Below the pieces are notes generated by a model. That model was not told where the DNA came from, made no database searches, and worked only from the letters and a program-made list of their open reading frames with translations. From positions 1-64,000 of the forward strand of contig CAMNFR010000004.1 of NCBI GenBank assembly GCA_946537305.1: a stretch of DNA of 64,000 bases, in the 5' to 3' direction. The stretch comes from an uncultured Lachnospiraceae bacterium (GTDB lineage Bacteria > Bacillota > Clostridia > Lachnospirales > Lachnospiraceae). Shown piece by piece: positions 8,697 to 18,279 of the stretch (position 1 is its first letter; the number at the start of each line of letters is the position of its first letter). The position numbers were made by a program, and so were the translations under genes.

Positions 8697-8776
8697 AGTC
8701 TTTACCTCTTTTCCATGTAGTACAAAGGCGGATCTTATTTTCGGACTTGCTTCCGGTACCTCTGTCTGATGGCTGT

Positions 8777-8806
8777 ATTATACCGTGTTGTAGTATTTTC
8801 TGTCAC
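8777..8806 (-). promoter_or_regulatory. Promoter of trpB2
   Basis: On the minus strand -35 GTGACA (8801-8806), 18-nt spacer and consensus -10 TATAAT (8777-8782), about 80 nt upstream of the ATG. The AAGAGG ribosome binding site lies in the leader. Confidence 0.75.
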
Positions 8807-8895
8807 GCATTTTTCGTAGGACAGGCGGTAAAGACTAATGAACACTTCCCTTGTCATAAGTTTTTCTTATTTCATTACTCTTCGCGACTTTGCTA

Positions 8896-8928
8896 CACAA
8901 AAACCCCCGTCAACGACGACGGGGGTTT
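8896..8928 (-). terminator. Terminator of argF
   Basis: A perfect 11-bp stem (AAACCCCCGTC, 8918-8928 with 8901-8911) with a 6-nt loop, followed on the minus strand by TTTTT. Confidence 0.92.
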
Positions 8929-8946
8929 GATCTGAGTTCTTCTTGC

Positions 8947-9939
8947 TTAACACAACGTGGCATAGACTACAGCCTTGATGGTATGCATGCGGTTTTCAGC
9001 CTCGTCAAAGACCACAGACTGTTTGGATTCAAACACTTCATTCGTGACTTCCATTTCGGGAATGCCATATTTTTCCGCGATCTTGGCGCCAATGGTCGTA
9101 TTCGTGTCGTGGAAGGACGGCAGGCAGTGCATAAAGATGGCGGTAGGCTTCGCGTTCTTCATGGCCGCGGCGTTCACCTGATACGGCTTCAGCAGCTGGA
9201 TGCGGGTCTGCCACACTTCATCCGGTTCGCCCATGGAGACCCAGATATCCGTATAAATGACATCCGCGTCTTTGGTGCCTTCATTCACGTCCTCTGTCAG
9301 CCGGACACTGCCGCCGGTCTCTGCGGCGATCTCTTTTGCCTTCTCCACCAAATCCTCTGCAGGGAACAGGGCTGCCGGGGCACAGGCGGTAAAGTGAAGT
9401 CCCATCTTGGCGCAGGCAATCATCAGGGAATTTCCCATGTTGTTCCTGGCATCGCCCATGTAGGTAAAATGCAGGCCCTTCAGATACCCGAAATGCTCTT
9501 CCATGGTCAGAAGATCTGCCAGCATCTGTGTGGGATGGAACTGATCCGTCAGGCCGTTCCACACCGGTACACCGGCATAGGCCGCCAGCGTCTCCACCGT
9601 TTCCTGTGCAAAGCCGCGATACTCAATACCATCATACATGCGTCCCAGCACTCTTGCGGTATCCGCGATGCTCTCCTTTTTGCCCATCTGGCTGCTGCCG
9701 GGATCCAGGTAGGTAACGCCCATGCCAAGATCCATGCCGGCCACTTCGAACGAACAGCGGGTGCGGGTGGATGTCTTCTCAAATAGAAGAACAATATTCT
9801 TGCCGGTCAGATAACGGTGAGGCTCTCCGTTACGTTTCATACGCTTAAATTCCTTTGCAAGATCCAGCAGATAGCGGATTTCTTCCGGTGTATAGTCCAA
9901 CAGTTTTAAAAAATGCCTGCCGCGAATATTTCTGGCCAT
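8947..9939 (-). CDS. argF: Ornithine carbamoyltransferase
   Basis: A 330-residue cytosolic enzyme that joins carbamoyl phosphate to ornithine, giving citrulline, in arginine synthesis or in the reverse arginine deiminase route. The carbamoyl-phosphate loop STRTR is at residues 57-61 after FEKT. The family motifs [27 protein letters not shown], and [10 protein letters not shown] near residue 270 are all present. Length is normal. It has its own promoter and terminator. No arc or other arg genes are adjacent, so anabolic versus catabolic use cannot be told from context; an ArgR regulator is encoded at 45036. Very sure of the enzyme. Confidence 0.97.
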   Translation of the reverse strand: MARNIRGRHFLKLLDYTPEEIRYLLDLAKEFKRMKRNGEPHRYLTGKNIVLLFEKTSTRTRCSFEVAGMDLGMGVTYLDPGSSQMGKKESIADTARVLGRMYDGIEYRGFAQETVETLAAYAGVPVWNGLTDQFHPTQMLADLLTMEEHFGYLKGLHFTYMGDARNNMGNSLMIACAKMGLHFTACAPAALFPAEDLVEKAKEIAAETGGSVRLTEDVNEGTKDADVIYTDIWVSMGEPDEVWQTRIQLLKPYQVNAAAMKNAKPTAIFMHCLPSFHDTNTTIGAKIAEKYGIPEMEVTNEVFESKQSVVFDEAENRMHTIKAVVYATLC

Positions 9940-9974
9940 GTTCAGGTTTCTCCTTTTCTGGTAAATAGAGGTCT

Positions 9975-10003
9975 ATCTTACCACAGATTCCCGATAATTC
10001 CAA
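9975..10003 (-). promoter_or_regulatory. Promoter of argF
   Basis: Minus strand -35 TTGGAA (9998-10003), 17-nt spacer, -10 TAAGAT (9975-9980). An AAAAGGAGAAA ribosome binding site precedes the argF ATG. It lies directly behind the stop of the adhesin gene. Confidence 0.7.
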
Positions 10004-10031
10004 TTCTTTCTTCGAAAAATATGGAAAAACG

Positions 10032-13000
10032 TTACAGCAACTTTTTTGACCTGTTCCTGATCACAAACAGCGCGAGCGCTCCGGCGAACAGCATCAGTCC
10101 AGTCAGCAGCCATCCGAGGGTCCCCGGGCCGCCGGTAGCAGGAAGTTCGTAGCCGGCTGTGTTCTGAATTTTGATCATCCAGGTTCCGTCATCCGCTTTT
10201 CTGATAAACTCCGGATTTGTTATCGCTGTATCCCCAATCTTCAGGGATACGCCGATGGTTCCGTCAGTCCCGGTAAATACAGTAATCTCTGCATCACCAT
10301 TCAGCCCGATATAGCCTTCCGGCGCCGTTTCTTCATGGAGCGTATAGGTTCCGGGCAGAACCGCCTCATGTTCGAGGACGATTGCTTCCGTTTCGGCGGA
10401 GGCTTTTGTTGATGTGTATCTTTTTTTACCGGCAGCATCAGACTCTTCGTTCCCGTCGAAGTCCTTCCCCGTGAAATAAAATATTGCACCTTCCAGGGCT
10501 GCTCCGGTCTGATCAATTTTCATGACTTTGACCGGAACACCTGCCAGCTCATTGGGGATGGTGATCGTATAGGAAGCGTGTCCTTCGCTTTCGGTATCTG
10601 TGATCCATTGGTCGGTATCATAACCTTCCATGTTATTCAGAATCCTGACTTCCGCCGGATCCCCTGATACCACTGTCTCCGGAATAATGACCTCGCCGGA
10701 GGTACTGATGGTAAATACCAGGTCTCCCTCCAGACTTTGATAACCGGGAGGAGGCGCTGTCTCCGACAGATAGTAGGTTCCCGGGGCCAGGGAGGAGGTA
10801 ATCAGAGGAATCACTCCCTCTGCATCCGTTGTCAGGGCACTGTATCCTTCCATCGGAATCTGATCCTTTACCGGACCGCTTAACGTATCCACCTGACGAT
10901 ACAGAGCAAAAACCGCATTCTGAAGCGTCCTGTTACTATTCGCATCAACTTTTACGGCCTGCAGGGAGAAACCTTTGTTTTTCAGTTCGACCATCGCCAT
11001 GGTATTATTCGTTTCCTGTGTAACCGCAAAGGTTCCTTCATCGCCTGTGACGGAAATGTTCCCACTGTTATCACGTATAATTGTCCACGGTGAAGGCTTT
11101 TGAAAACCGCTGGGGGGTGTGATTTCTTCCAGTATATAGGTACCGGGTTCCAGGTATGCAATTGTGACCAGACCGTTCTGATCCGAAGTAAAGGTTCCGA
11201 CACCGACCGGCTGATCCTCGCTGTCCTTCAATGTGAAAACGGCGCCTGAGAGGGCACTGCCTTCCCAATCCTTCTTTACGATCCGGATACCGCGCCGCGT
11301 GTTCGTCACGGTATCTGTACGCACATTTTTGACATTCTTCTGTCCGCCTTTCTGTTCCCCGACAGTATAGGAAACATCATACGTTAAGTTCTCCAGGTGC
11401 GATTCACCCATAGGGGTTCCGCCGACACTTATCGTTTCGCCCTGATCGATCGGAGTGATCCCGCTATAACGAATCGTGCCGTCTTCCTTCATGACCGGGT
11501 CTGTAAGCAGGACTTCACGTACCACATAGTCAGTAAAAGCGGTATTTTCTGCCAGTTCGTCGAAATAATAGTACACGGATGTATCCGGGGATGACAGTCT
11601 CCGCTCGCTTCCCGGCAGCAGATTTCCCTTTACATAGATTGCAAAGTAGATATCATCATGGTCTTCCATATAGTCTGCGTCGGACCAGACCTTATTGACT
11701 GTCAGTCCCCAGCCCTGTTTATTATGCACCAGAATGTGCGGATCTTCATTCGCCCTTATGATTCCCCGATTCGGAGTATCCGGTGTTTCTGAGATAAAAG
11801 AATCCTTGTCTCTCTCATATTCCACCAGAGAATACCCTGCAGGAATTTCGTCCTCTCTCTCCATCACGGAGAAAGAAGAATCTACCGGCAAACCGCGGAA
11901 TTCAACCGAGTATCCTCCCGGAATCTCGGAAACCGCACCATTATTGGACGTCTCAAAGATAACCGCTGATCTTTCCAATGGCGTCAGGCCGGAAATATAT
12001 TGAGCCAGATCTGTATAGCTGTCTGTATTCAGTGACTCAAATCTTCCTGTGGCCGCATTCCACTTGCAGTAATTATCGTTCAGATCCTTGACATAGTATT
12101 CTTTATTCCTTACCGGTTCCAGAACAGAGGACCCCTGCGCAGACATGGAAACACGGAAACTGAAGGTAGTCGTGTCATCATATCCATTGATTCTGGTTCC
12201 TGTTTTCTCCTGCCCGGTACCTTCCCCGACAACGGTAAATCCGGCTTCATCCCATAATACTTTTGTAATGGTCAGCGTGCGGAGGCTGTCAGGATCCACC
12301 TCATTTTCAAATTCCACCTTTGCACGCTCTTCAATGGTAGCGGCTGATGTTTCATAATCATGCCGCCCTTTATCATCTTCGTCTGACAGGGTTTCATTGT
12401 TCGCCTTGACCGATTTGAAGATATTCATGTTCACGCCGCACTCGACGATTTTGTAGTCAACGACATCTTCGGGAAGATTGATCGACGCTGTTTCGCCTGC
12501 CTTCAGGAAGAATACATTCGAATAAGGTGTTGTTTCTCCGACTGGTGTAAAGCTTTCCGCAAACTTCACAGGACGTTTGGACCCCTCATAGGTGACAGTC
12601 GGATTGCTGTTATTCTGAGTGAGTTCATTCCAGACAGAATTGTTTCCGTCTGCACTTGTATTTTCTCTGGTCAGATACAATATTTTATAGGGGAACTCCA
12701 TCAGATCAAAATCAACATCGTCTGAGCCGGTCACCTTCTTTGAGAGAGTCACCTCGCCTGGTTTTACAGCCGTCAGATTAAAACGCATGTGCAGGTTTGA
12801 AGCCCCGGCGCCGCGTTCCATATAATACACCTGCATCGTGTGGGTGGAAAAATCGCGGAATACGGTACCGCCTTCATCAAAATATCCGGACAGGTATGCG
12901 TTTACTTCGTCCTTTGACGCTCCGGGATTCCTGGATTTATAATTCGCCTCAAAAATCTCTCTGAGAGAATTTTCGGTTCTGCCTTTCACCATACCGGTTC

Positions 13001-16000
13001 TGAAATTGACGGAACCGGTCATTGCACTGTGTACGCCGCCGAGGTCAAGTACAAGCTCGCCGTCAACATACAGCCAGAAATCATCGTCACCTGAAAATTC
13101 AAAAATGATATCATGTCCCCATGCATCCAAGCCGCTGGGTGTCTGCGTAAAGGACGCGGACATCTCCATTCCGAAGAAATAATCCGCTTTTGATAACGGG
13201 ATTTCATGAAGTCCCTCTCCGTACCGCGGATCATCTTCCGAAAGAAGCTGCGCCAATACGTCCCGTGTATTGGAATACATATCGGAATACGGCCAGGGTT
13301 CGTTTGTCTCAGGGTTGATCAGCGTATTAAACGGCATAAACTGACCATGATACATCGTGCTCTTGTTTTCCGGTCTCTCTACCGTTCCCAGCTGATCATA
13401 TACTTCAAAATCTGTTCCGTTCAGCCAGGCAAAGTTCTTGGTTGAATCGTACTCAAAATAGCCGCTCTCATCATAGACACTCTGGATAAACAGGTGGTTT
13501 ACGGGGTAATCCCCGGCAAACAGATTCTGAAGGCTTTCGTTTTTCACCGTTCCATTCGGATAACCGTTTGCTTTGATATCCGATGTAAGAAGGCCCGCCC
13601 TGTTGGAGTCCCTTCCAAAGAACTCTGACTGTTTGGAGTCTCTTGCATTCACAATGGCATTCTGAAAATCGATCATTTTCATGGTAATGCCATATTCATC
13701 ATTATCCACGGTATCGACCTTTGTCAGCTGAACCGTAGAAGCCTTCACTCTGGCAAAGTAGAAATCATCTGCCTGCGAAGCGGGACTGGGCACCACCCTG
13801 TTGTTTGCCAGGTCAACCTTCAGGCCCATGTAAGAATAATAAGCTGAATCCCAGCATCGGATATCCGTATAATCTTCCTGATAGTATCGGCCATCCAGAT
13901 TCAGGAACGCTTCCTTGTTGGAAAAGATCGTGTTCGTCCCGAGCTGTGGATTAATATACTTTTTGGAATAGAGATTATACAGCTCATAGTATCCGTTCGG
14001 GACATCCTCTCCCTGCTCATCCGTTTTTGTGTGTTCCGTTAACTTCCATACTGCGGTCTCAAATTGATTGCCGACCCATTTGATGACATCACCGTCATCA
14101 TAACAGCGGATCAGCGTTCCATCGTGATCTATCGCATAGAAATCATATTGTGTTTCGTTCCACACACGGGTATATAAAATCACCTCTTCCGCCGGATCGG
14201 AGACGCTGATCTTCTGTGCAGAATAAATCAGATAATCATCTTCCGAAAGGGACGACTTGTATGCCAGTTTCATCCACCCATGAGCGGACGCGTCACCTTC
14301 TGCGGCGGTGAAATAGCGGTTTCCTTCCTTTCCCTGCACCACCAGCGAATATTTCCCGGAAGAAAATGCATAGAAGCCTTCATGATCTCCCGTACCGGGC
14401 GTTACTTTTATCAATGTCTGATCGGAGGGCTCCGTGCTAAGTCCTGCCGCGCCGTTCTGAATGGTCAGATACTGATCTGTGCCATTTACATTCGTCGTGA
14501 TATAATACAAGTCTTCCCTGACACTGTGAAATGTCCACTCCGTAATATCACTGTCAAGAGGGACAAACAGATGGTCCGAATAGCCTTGTGTATCAAGCTT
14601 TGCCATATCCCGGCCAGGAAGCGTCCCTGCCGATTGGGAATCTGACATGAGCGCCGTACAGAAAATGCTCTCAGAATCATAAGCAATACCTGCGGTTACA
14701 TGATCAAGCCCATAATAATCATCCGGAACGATGACAGATTCGGCATAGGTAATTATGATCTGGCTGTTTGTCGCATTTGCATTATCTGTATAGAGCCGAA
14801 TGCCTCCGCCGCCGTTTGAGTGCTGAAGCCATCTTTTATCAGAGGCATGTTTGATATAAAACCTTCCGACTGTTGCCTGAATCACCTCAAAAGCCGTCCC
14901 GGCATTACTCAGTTCCATATTATTGCCGGATTTCTGATGCATATACTTCCTGGTTCCGTCAATCCAGGTATAAATATAATACCGATTCTCCTCCCCTTCT
15001 ATTTTCTCAAAGTACCACTCTGCTGCACTGCCTGCTTCTGCCGTCTCGTTATAACAGCCGCTGCCGTTCATCGAATTCATGAAGTATTTAGAGTACGAGA
15101 GCAAAAAGGCTTTTTCCAGATTATCGTTCAATTCAGAAAGATCCCGGACCGTCACAGAGTTTGGCACAAAAGCTTCTTTCGCATCTACAATGGCGTATAC
15201 ACTGAAACCATCCGCCGCAAAAGACACAACCTGCCCTTCCTCTGCTGCTTCCGTAGCTATCTCCACCACGTCCCCGCTCTCGCTTCCATCCGTGAAGTGC
15301 ACGACCTGTGTATTGCTCTCTTCTACGCTCTCCTTATCGGCCAGTTCGATCTTTACGTCAACCGGAGCGGTGATCTCCACTTTATTCCCGTTTTTGTCCA
15401 CGATCCGGATATCAAAAAATCTGACATACCCGAATACACCTGACTCCATGCCAAGTGCCTCTTTGGTCTTTTCAAGATAGGTATCATATTCACTGGTTTC
15501 ATCGGTGTCTTCTTCACTCTGCAAGATTTCCGTTACTTCCAGGTCTGCTCCTTCAGGCACACCGGCTTCCGGGCCATATGTTACGGAGATCTTATAATTA
15601 TGCCCGTCGCTGGCCAATACATTCTTCTCAATGACCGTCACAACAATAGCATAAATCGAAAACTTCTCTGACTGGAAGATCACGGCATCCTTCAGGTTCT
15701 CCTCCGCGACCTCCGGGTTGACCTCCTGGGTCATTACCTGTCCGGCTACGGTTTCTCCATCCATGCGAACTAACGCATCATCCGCCGCAGTGGACAGGTT
15801 CTGCAAAGCCGCCGGATCGATGTCCGCAGGATTTGCGGAAGCATCTACCACGGCGTTCACGGCATCCTTTGTCTCCATGGTGGATACGATCTGTGTATCA
15901 CCGGCATCATCCACATGAACCACCACCGGAGAATTCTCCGGAGATATTTCAGCCTTCTGCGCCGGCTCCAGCGGCGTCAGGGCAACGATCACGGGAAGAA

Positions 16001-16757
16001 GGGGTTCCGTCTTCATCCCATCCTGGGTAAGAAATGTAATATCTACCGCAAAGACCGATGATGTCCCTGCCGGCGCGTCGGAATTCTGCTCCACCGCCCC
16101 CAGAATATTGCGGATGGTACTTCTGTCTTCCACGGCCTTGACATCCATGGCACAGCCCGCAGGAAGCGCCCCCTCCGGTGCGGTCACGCGCACCAGCAGC
16201 GTATCGGTACGGGCTTCAAAGCTCTGCGCCGGATAGGCCGGCAGACTCTGCAGTACCTCTTCCGCGGGAATGGTTTCCTGAATCTCCGCTGTTTCCGCAT
16301 CAGCAGCGGCTGCAGACGATTCTGCCTGCTGCCCCGCATCTGTTTCCTTCGTGTCCGTTTCCGCTGCTTCAGGCTCCTCTGCTTCCCCTGGCTCTTCCGG
16401 CAGGATGCTCACGGCCGTTTCTTCTTCCTCTTCCTGCGACTCCTGCGGCGTAAGCGCAATTTCGATATCCTCCTGCGTCAGGCCATCCTCTTCCTCTTGT
16501 TCCTGTGTTTCCTCTGCGGCAGTGGGGATTTCCAGCGCCTCATCGGCCTCACGGTCTCCGAAGACGACTTGCGCATCCATTTCCCTTCCGAATTCATCCA
16601 GTGTTTCCGGCGTCCGGGTCTCTTCCTGTGTTTCTTCCACAGCACGAAGCCGGCGGTCCGGCATATACCGGATCCCCAGCGTGATAACCAAAATTAATGC
16701 AATAATGACCGCCAGTGTTCTTTTCGGCCAACGGATATTCGGGTGCTTCTCCTTCAC
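10032..16757 (-). CDS. Giant LPXTG-anchored fibro-slime/SpaA-repeat adhesin
   Basis: A 2241-residue secreted surface protein. It starts with GTG, with AGAGGGGA upstream. A basic N terminus and hydrophobic segment at about 13-29 form the signal or anchor, then a Glu-rich low-complexity stretch runs to about 175. Beta-rich modules ending in YAIV follow (to about 560). A fibro-slime/PA14-like domain covers about 1110-1330 (FSGDDDFWLYVDGELVLDLG, VHSAMTGSVNFRTG). Cna-B and SpaA-type isopeptide domains come next, the SpaA units from about 1800 with GAVFTLKD, GTYILEE, FALYRQ and GTYTLHEETAPEGY elements. The C terminus is a sortase signal: LPATG at 2205-2209, a hydrophobic segment, then RNRSKK. No sortase or partner pilin lies beside it. 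It is predicted to be covalently wall-bound; the ligand is unknown. Confidence 0.92.
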   Translation of the reverse strand: MKEKHPNIRWPKRTLAVIIALILVITLGIRYMPDRRLRAVEETQEETRTPETLDEFGREMDAQVVFGDREADEALEIPTAAEETQEQEEEDGLTQEDIEIALTPQESQEEEEETAVSILPEEPGEAEEPEAAETDTKETDAGQQAESSAAAADAETAEIQETIPAEEVLQSLPAYPAQSFEARTDTLLVRVTAPEGALPAGCAMDVKAVEDRSTIRNILGAVEQNSDAPAGTSSVFAVDITFLTQDGMKTEPLLPVIVALTPLEPAQKAEISPENSPVVVHVDDAGDTQIVSTMETKDAVNAVVDASANPADIDPAALQNLSTAADDALVRMDGETVAGQVMTQEVNPEVAEENLKDAVIFQSEKFSIYAIVVTVIEKNVLASDGHNYKISVTYGPEAGVPEGADLEVTEILQSEEDTDETSEYDTYLEKTKEALGMESGVFGYVRFFDIRIVDKNGNKVEITAPVDVKIELADKESVEESNTQVVHFTDGSESGDVVEIATEAAEEGQVVSFAADGFSVYAIVDAKEAFVPNSVTVRDLSELNDNLEKAFLLSYSKYFMNSMNGSGCYNETAEAGSAAEWYFEKIEGEENRYYIYTWIDGTRKYMHQKSGNNMELSNAGTAFEVIQATVGRFYIKHASDKRWLQHSNGGGGIRLYTDNANATNSQIIITYAESVIVPDDYYGLDHVTAGIAYDSESIFCTALMSDSQSAGTLPGRDMAKLDTQGYSDHLFVPLDSDITEWTFHSVREDLYYITTNVNGTDQYLTIQNGAAGLSTEPSDQTLIKVTPGTGDHEGFYAFSSGKYSLVVQGKEGNRYFTAAEGDASAHGWMKLAYKSSLSEDDYLIYSAQKISVSDPAEEVILYTRVWNETQYDFYAIDHDGTLIRCYDDGDVIKWVGNQFETAVWKLTEHTKTDEQGEDVPNGYYELYNLYSKKYINPQLGTNTIFSNKEAFLNLDGRYYQEDYTDIRCWDSAYYSYMGLKVDLANNRVVPSPASQADDFYFARVKASTVQLTKVDTVDNDEYGITMKMIDFQNAIVNARDSKQSEFFGRDSNRAGLLTSDIKANGYPNGTVKNESLQNLFAGDYPVNHLFIQSVYDESGYFEYDSTKNFAWLNGTDFEVYDQLGTVERPENKSTMYHGQFMPFNTLINPETNEPWPYSDMYSNTRDVLAQLLSEDDPRYGEGLHEIPLSKADYFFGMEMSASFTQTPSGLDAWGHDIIFEFSGDDDFWLYVDGELVLDLGGVHSAMTGSVNFRTGMVKGRTENSLREIFEANYKSRNPGASKDEVNAYLSGYFDEGGTVFRDFSTHTMQVYYMERGAGASNLHMRFNLTAVKPGEVTLSKKVTGSDDVDFDLMEFPYKILYLTRENTSADGNNSVWNELTQNNSNPTVTYEGSKRPVKFAESFTPVGETTPYSNVFFLKAGETASINLPEDVVDYKIVECGVNMNIFKSVKANNETLSDEDDKGRHDYETSAATIEERAKVEFENEVDPDSLRTLTITKVLWDEAGFTVVGEGTGQEKTGTRINGYDDTTTFSFRVSMSAQGSSVLEPVRNKEYYVKDLNDNYCKWNAATGRFESLNTDSYTDLAQYISGLTPLERSAVIFETSNNGAVSEIPGGYSVEFRGLPVDSSFSVMEREDEIPAGYSLVEYERDKDSFISETPDTPNRGIIRANEDPHILVHNKQGWGLTVNKVWSDADYMEDHDDIYFAIYVKGNLLPGSERRLSSPDTSVYYYFDELAENTAFTDYVVREVLLTDPVMKEDGTIRYSGITPIDQGETISVGGTPMGESHLENLTYDVSYTVGEQKGGQKNVKNVRTDTVTNTRRGIRIVKKDWEGSALSGAVFTLKDSEDQPVGVGTFTSDQNGLVTIAYLEPGTYILEEITPPSGFQKPSPWTIIRDNSGNISVTGDEGTFAVTQETNNTMAMVELKNKGFSLQAVKVDANSNRTLQNAVFALYRQVDTLSGPVKDQIPMEGYSALTTDAEGVIPLITSSLAPGTYYLSETAPPPGYQSLEGDLVFTISTSGEVIIPETVVSGDPAEVRILNNMEGYDTDQWITDTESEGHASYTITIPNELAGVPVKVMKIDQTGAALEGAIFYFTGKDFDGNEESDAAGKKRYTSTKASAETEAIVLEHEAVLPGTYTLHEETAPEGYIGLNGDAEITVFTGTDGTIGVSLKIGDTAITNPEFIRKADDGTWMIKIQNTAGYELPATGGPGTLGWLLTGLMLFAGALALFVIRNRSKKLL

Positions 16758-16883
16758 AGAAATCCCCTCTTCCCTAATTAATTATTTAAAAATATAGCAA
16801 CGATTCAGAGCTGTTTAAAAACTGCTCATTCTGAGTAGCTTTATTATATGCATAATAGTAACATACAATCCGTCAAAACACAA

Positions 16884-16914
16884 GAAAACCCGCGGCTTTG
16901 TTCCGGCCTCGGGT
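16884..16914 (-). terminator. Terminator of folT
   Basis: On the minus strand a 9-nt-per-arm stem with one mismatch (ACCCGAGGC with GCCGCGGGT) is followed by TTTTCTTG. Confidence 0.75.
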
Positions 16915-16946
16915 CAAATAGTTCTTGTTGTTCAAAAATGATGCGG

Positions 16947-17453
16947 TCACACGACCACCTGTCTGAACATCTGCTGGGGGATACGGATCATCCCTCGGAT
17001 GACTGCCACCTGCACCACGAAGAGCAGCAGCGTCTGAAAAATACGCGTGCCGAGAAGCGGCATGTAGGGAGAACCATAGAGCGCAGAGATCCAGAGCGTA
17101 TTCAGGAACAGGCTCAGGATGAACTGATTGATCCCCACCGCGGCGACAGTAAAGAGGACCTTCTGCCTTTTATGCAGAAAGAACCCGAACACCAGCCCGG
17201 TGAGGAAAGCCGTCAGGGTAAACCCCGGAAAATAAGCCCCGATCGGAAAAAGAATCGCCCCGATAAAATCCCCCAGGGCTCCCACGGTGCCGGCGGCCAG
17301 CGGTCCATACAGAATTGCAGCAGCCACCACCGGAACAAAGCTGAACCCGATCTTGATATTCCAGGCATTGATGGAGAAGAAACGGTTCAGGACGATTTCC
17401 ATGGCGGTGAGCATGGCGATGACGGTAAGTGACTTGGTATTGATTCTGGGCAT
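16947..17453 (-). CDS. folT: ECF transporter S component, folate (FolT)
   Basis: A 168-residue integral membrane protein with six hydrophobic segments, typical in size for the substrate-binding S subunit of energy-coupling-factor vitamin importers. Family features are the N-terminal LTVIAMLTAMEIVLNRF helix, KIGFSFVPVVAAAILYGP, and a GALGDFIGAILFPIGAYFPG loop. The THF riboswitch directly upstream (17511-17617) identifies the vitamin as folate. The shared EcfA/A'/T module is not in the window. Its ribosome binding site AAAGGAG is buried in a 13-bp hairpin (17463-17494), so expression should be switched off by folate. It follows fchA at the end of the C1 gene block. Confidence 0.93.
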   Translation of the reverse strand: MPRINTKSLTVIAMLTAMEIVLNRFFSINAWNIKIGFSFVPVVAAAILYGPLAAGTVGALGDFIGAILFPIGAYFPGFTLTAFLTGLVFGFFLHKRQKVLFTVAAVGINQFILSLFLNTLWISALYGSPYMPLLGTRIFQTLLLFVVQVAVIRGMIRIPQQMFRQVVV

Positions 17454-17456
17454 AAT

Positions 17457-17494
17457 AAAAAACTCCTTTCATGACGATCTTGCCATAAAAGGAG
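17457..17494 (-). promoter_or_regulatory. Riboswitch expression platform: terminator / RBS-sequestering hairpin
   Basis: On the minus strand a 13-bp stem (17482-17494 with 17463-17475, two G-U pairs) and a 6-nt loop precede TTTTTT. Its 3' arm contains AAAGGAG, the folT ribosome binding site, about 10 nt before the ATG. The hairpin could therefore end transcription or block translation; both are consistent with the sequence. Confidence 0.8.
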
Positions 17495-17510
17495 CTTTCG
17501 ACTGCGCCTC

Positions 17511-17617
17511 CCATGGCAGCGGATGCGGTCAGGCACCGCACGTCATCCCCTCCGTTTCGTCTGCGGGCAACCTCCCATCCCGCAGCACTTAACGCGCCTG
17601 ACCTACTCTGACAATGG
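17511..17617 (-). ncRNA. Tetrahydrofolate (THF) riboswitch
   Basis: The minus strand carries the conserved THF aptamer blocks in order: AGAGTAG, GCGCGTTAAGTG, GGGATGGG, then GGTGCCTGACCGCATCCGCT. The 5' AGAGTAGGTCAGGCGCG and the 3' GGTGCCTGACCGCATCC form the long conserved helix, and an imperfect P1 is closed by CCAT/ATGG. It lies about 60 nt before folT. In known cases folate binding lowers expression of folate transport genes. Very sure of the class. Confidence 0.95.
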
Positions 17618-17645
17618 TCTCAGATAGCAAATGTATATGTTCCTG

Positions 17646-18260
17646 TTAATTGGCAAACCTCTCGTAGATGGAATCGAAGATCTGGTCTGCCTTTTCCGAA
17701 TAGATATCCATTCGGATATCGATATGCTCATTCATCTGCGCGGCAAATTCCCGGTCCTTCATCAGTCTGGTGTTGACCTTCACATTAACCGCAGCGCCGT
17801 ACAGTGCGCCCTTGGCGATGGCCGCGCCGGTGGCCGCGTCGGAAATGACCAGCTTGCTGCCCTTCTCTCCGAAGACCTCCAGCAGATCAATGGCTTCACA
17901 GCACAGATCAAAGATCTCCATGGGGGCTCTCGCCGCCTCGTGAAGGCATTTTTCCAGCGTCTCATCCCGGCCCGGGGCATCCTTCGGGATCCCATAGGCT
18001 CTGGAGAGCGGTTCAAAGGCTTCCGCATCCTTCGTGATGCAGGCCAGCAGACGTACCCGCAGGTCCTGCGCCTTTTCCATCAGCGCGCGGATTTCTTCCT
18101 CCACATCGGCATATTTTTTCTTACCGACCGTGAGCTCACCTACCATATCACCCAGGGCAATACCGATGGCTCCTACCAGGGCGCTGGCCCCTCCGCCGCC
18201 TGGAACGGCGGCCGGAGAAGCAAGAAGCTCCGTAAATTCTGTAATCGATTTCTGCAGCAT
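17646..18260 (-). CDS. fchA: Methenyl-THF cyclohydrolase FchA (cyclodeaminase/cyclohydrolase family)
   Basis: A 204-residue cytosolic helical protein of the formiminotransferase-cyclodeaminase / FchA family. The signature PAAVPGGGGASALVGAIG lies near residue 20, followed by the characteristic four long helices. In Clostridia FchA hydrates 5,10-methenyl-THF to 10-formyl-THF. The start at 18260 has GAGG 8 nt upstream; an in-frame GTG at 18269 would overlap that site. fhs lies 19 nt upstream on the same strand and the folT riboswitch 29 nt downstream, so it is in the C1 operon. A histidine-degradation cyclodeaminase role is less likely because fhs and folD are the neighbours. Confidence 0.9.
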   Translation of the reverse strand: MLQKSITEFTELLASPAAVPGGGGASALVGAIGIALGDMVGELTVGKKKYADVEEEIRALMEKAQDLRVRLLACITKDAEAFEPLSRAYGIPKDAPGRDETLEKCLHEAARAPMEIFDLCCEAIDLLEVFGEKGSKLVISDAATGAAIAKGALYGAAVNVKVNTRLMKDREFAAQMNEHIDIRMDIYSEKADQIFDSIYERFAN

Positions 18261-18279
18261 AGCAATCACCTCATCTGCT

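Noticed and set aside
8697..8895. trp leader peptide or T-box before trpB2
   Set aside because: Only a promoter and ribosome site are visible; there is no Trp-codon run or T-box core.
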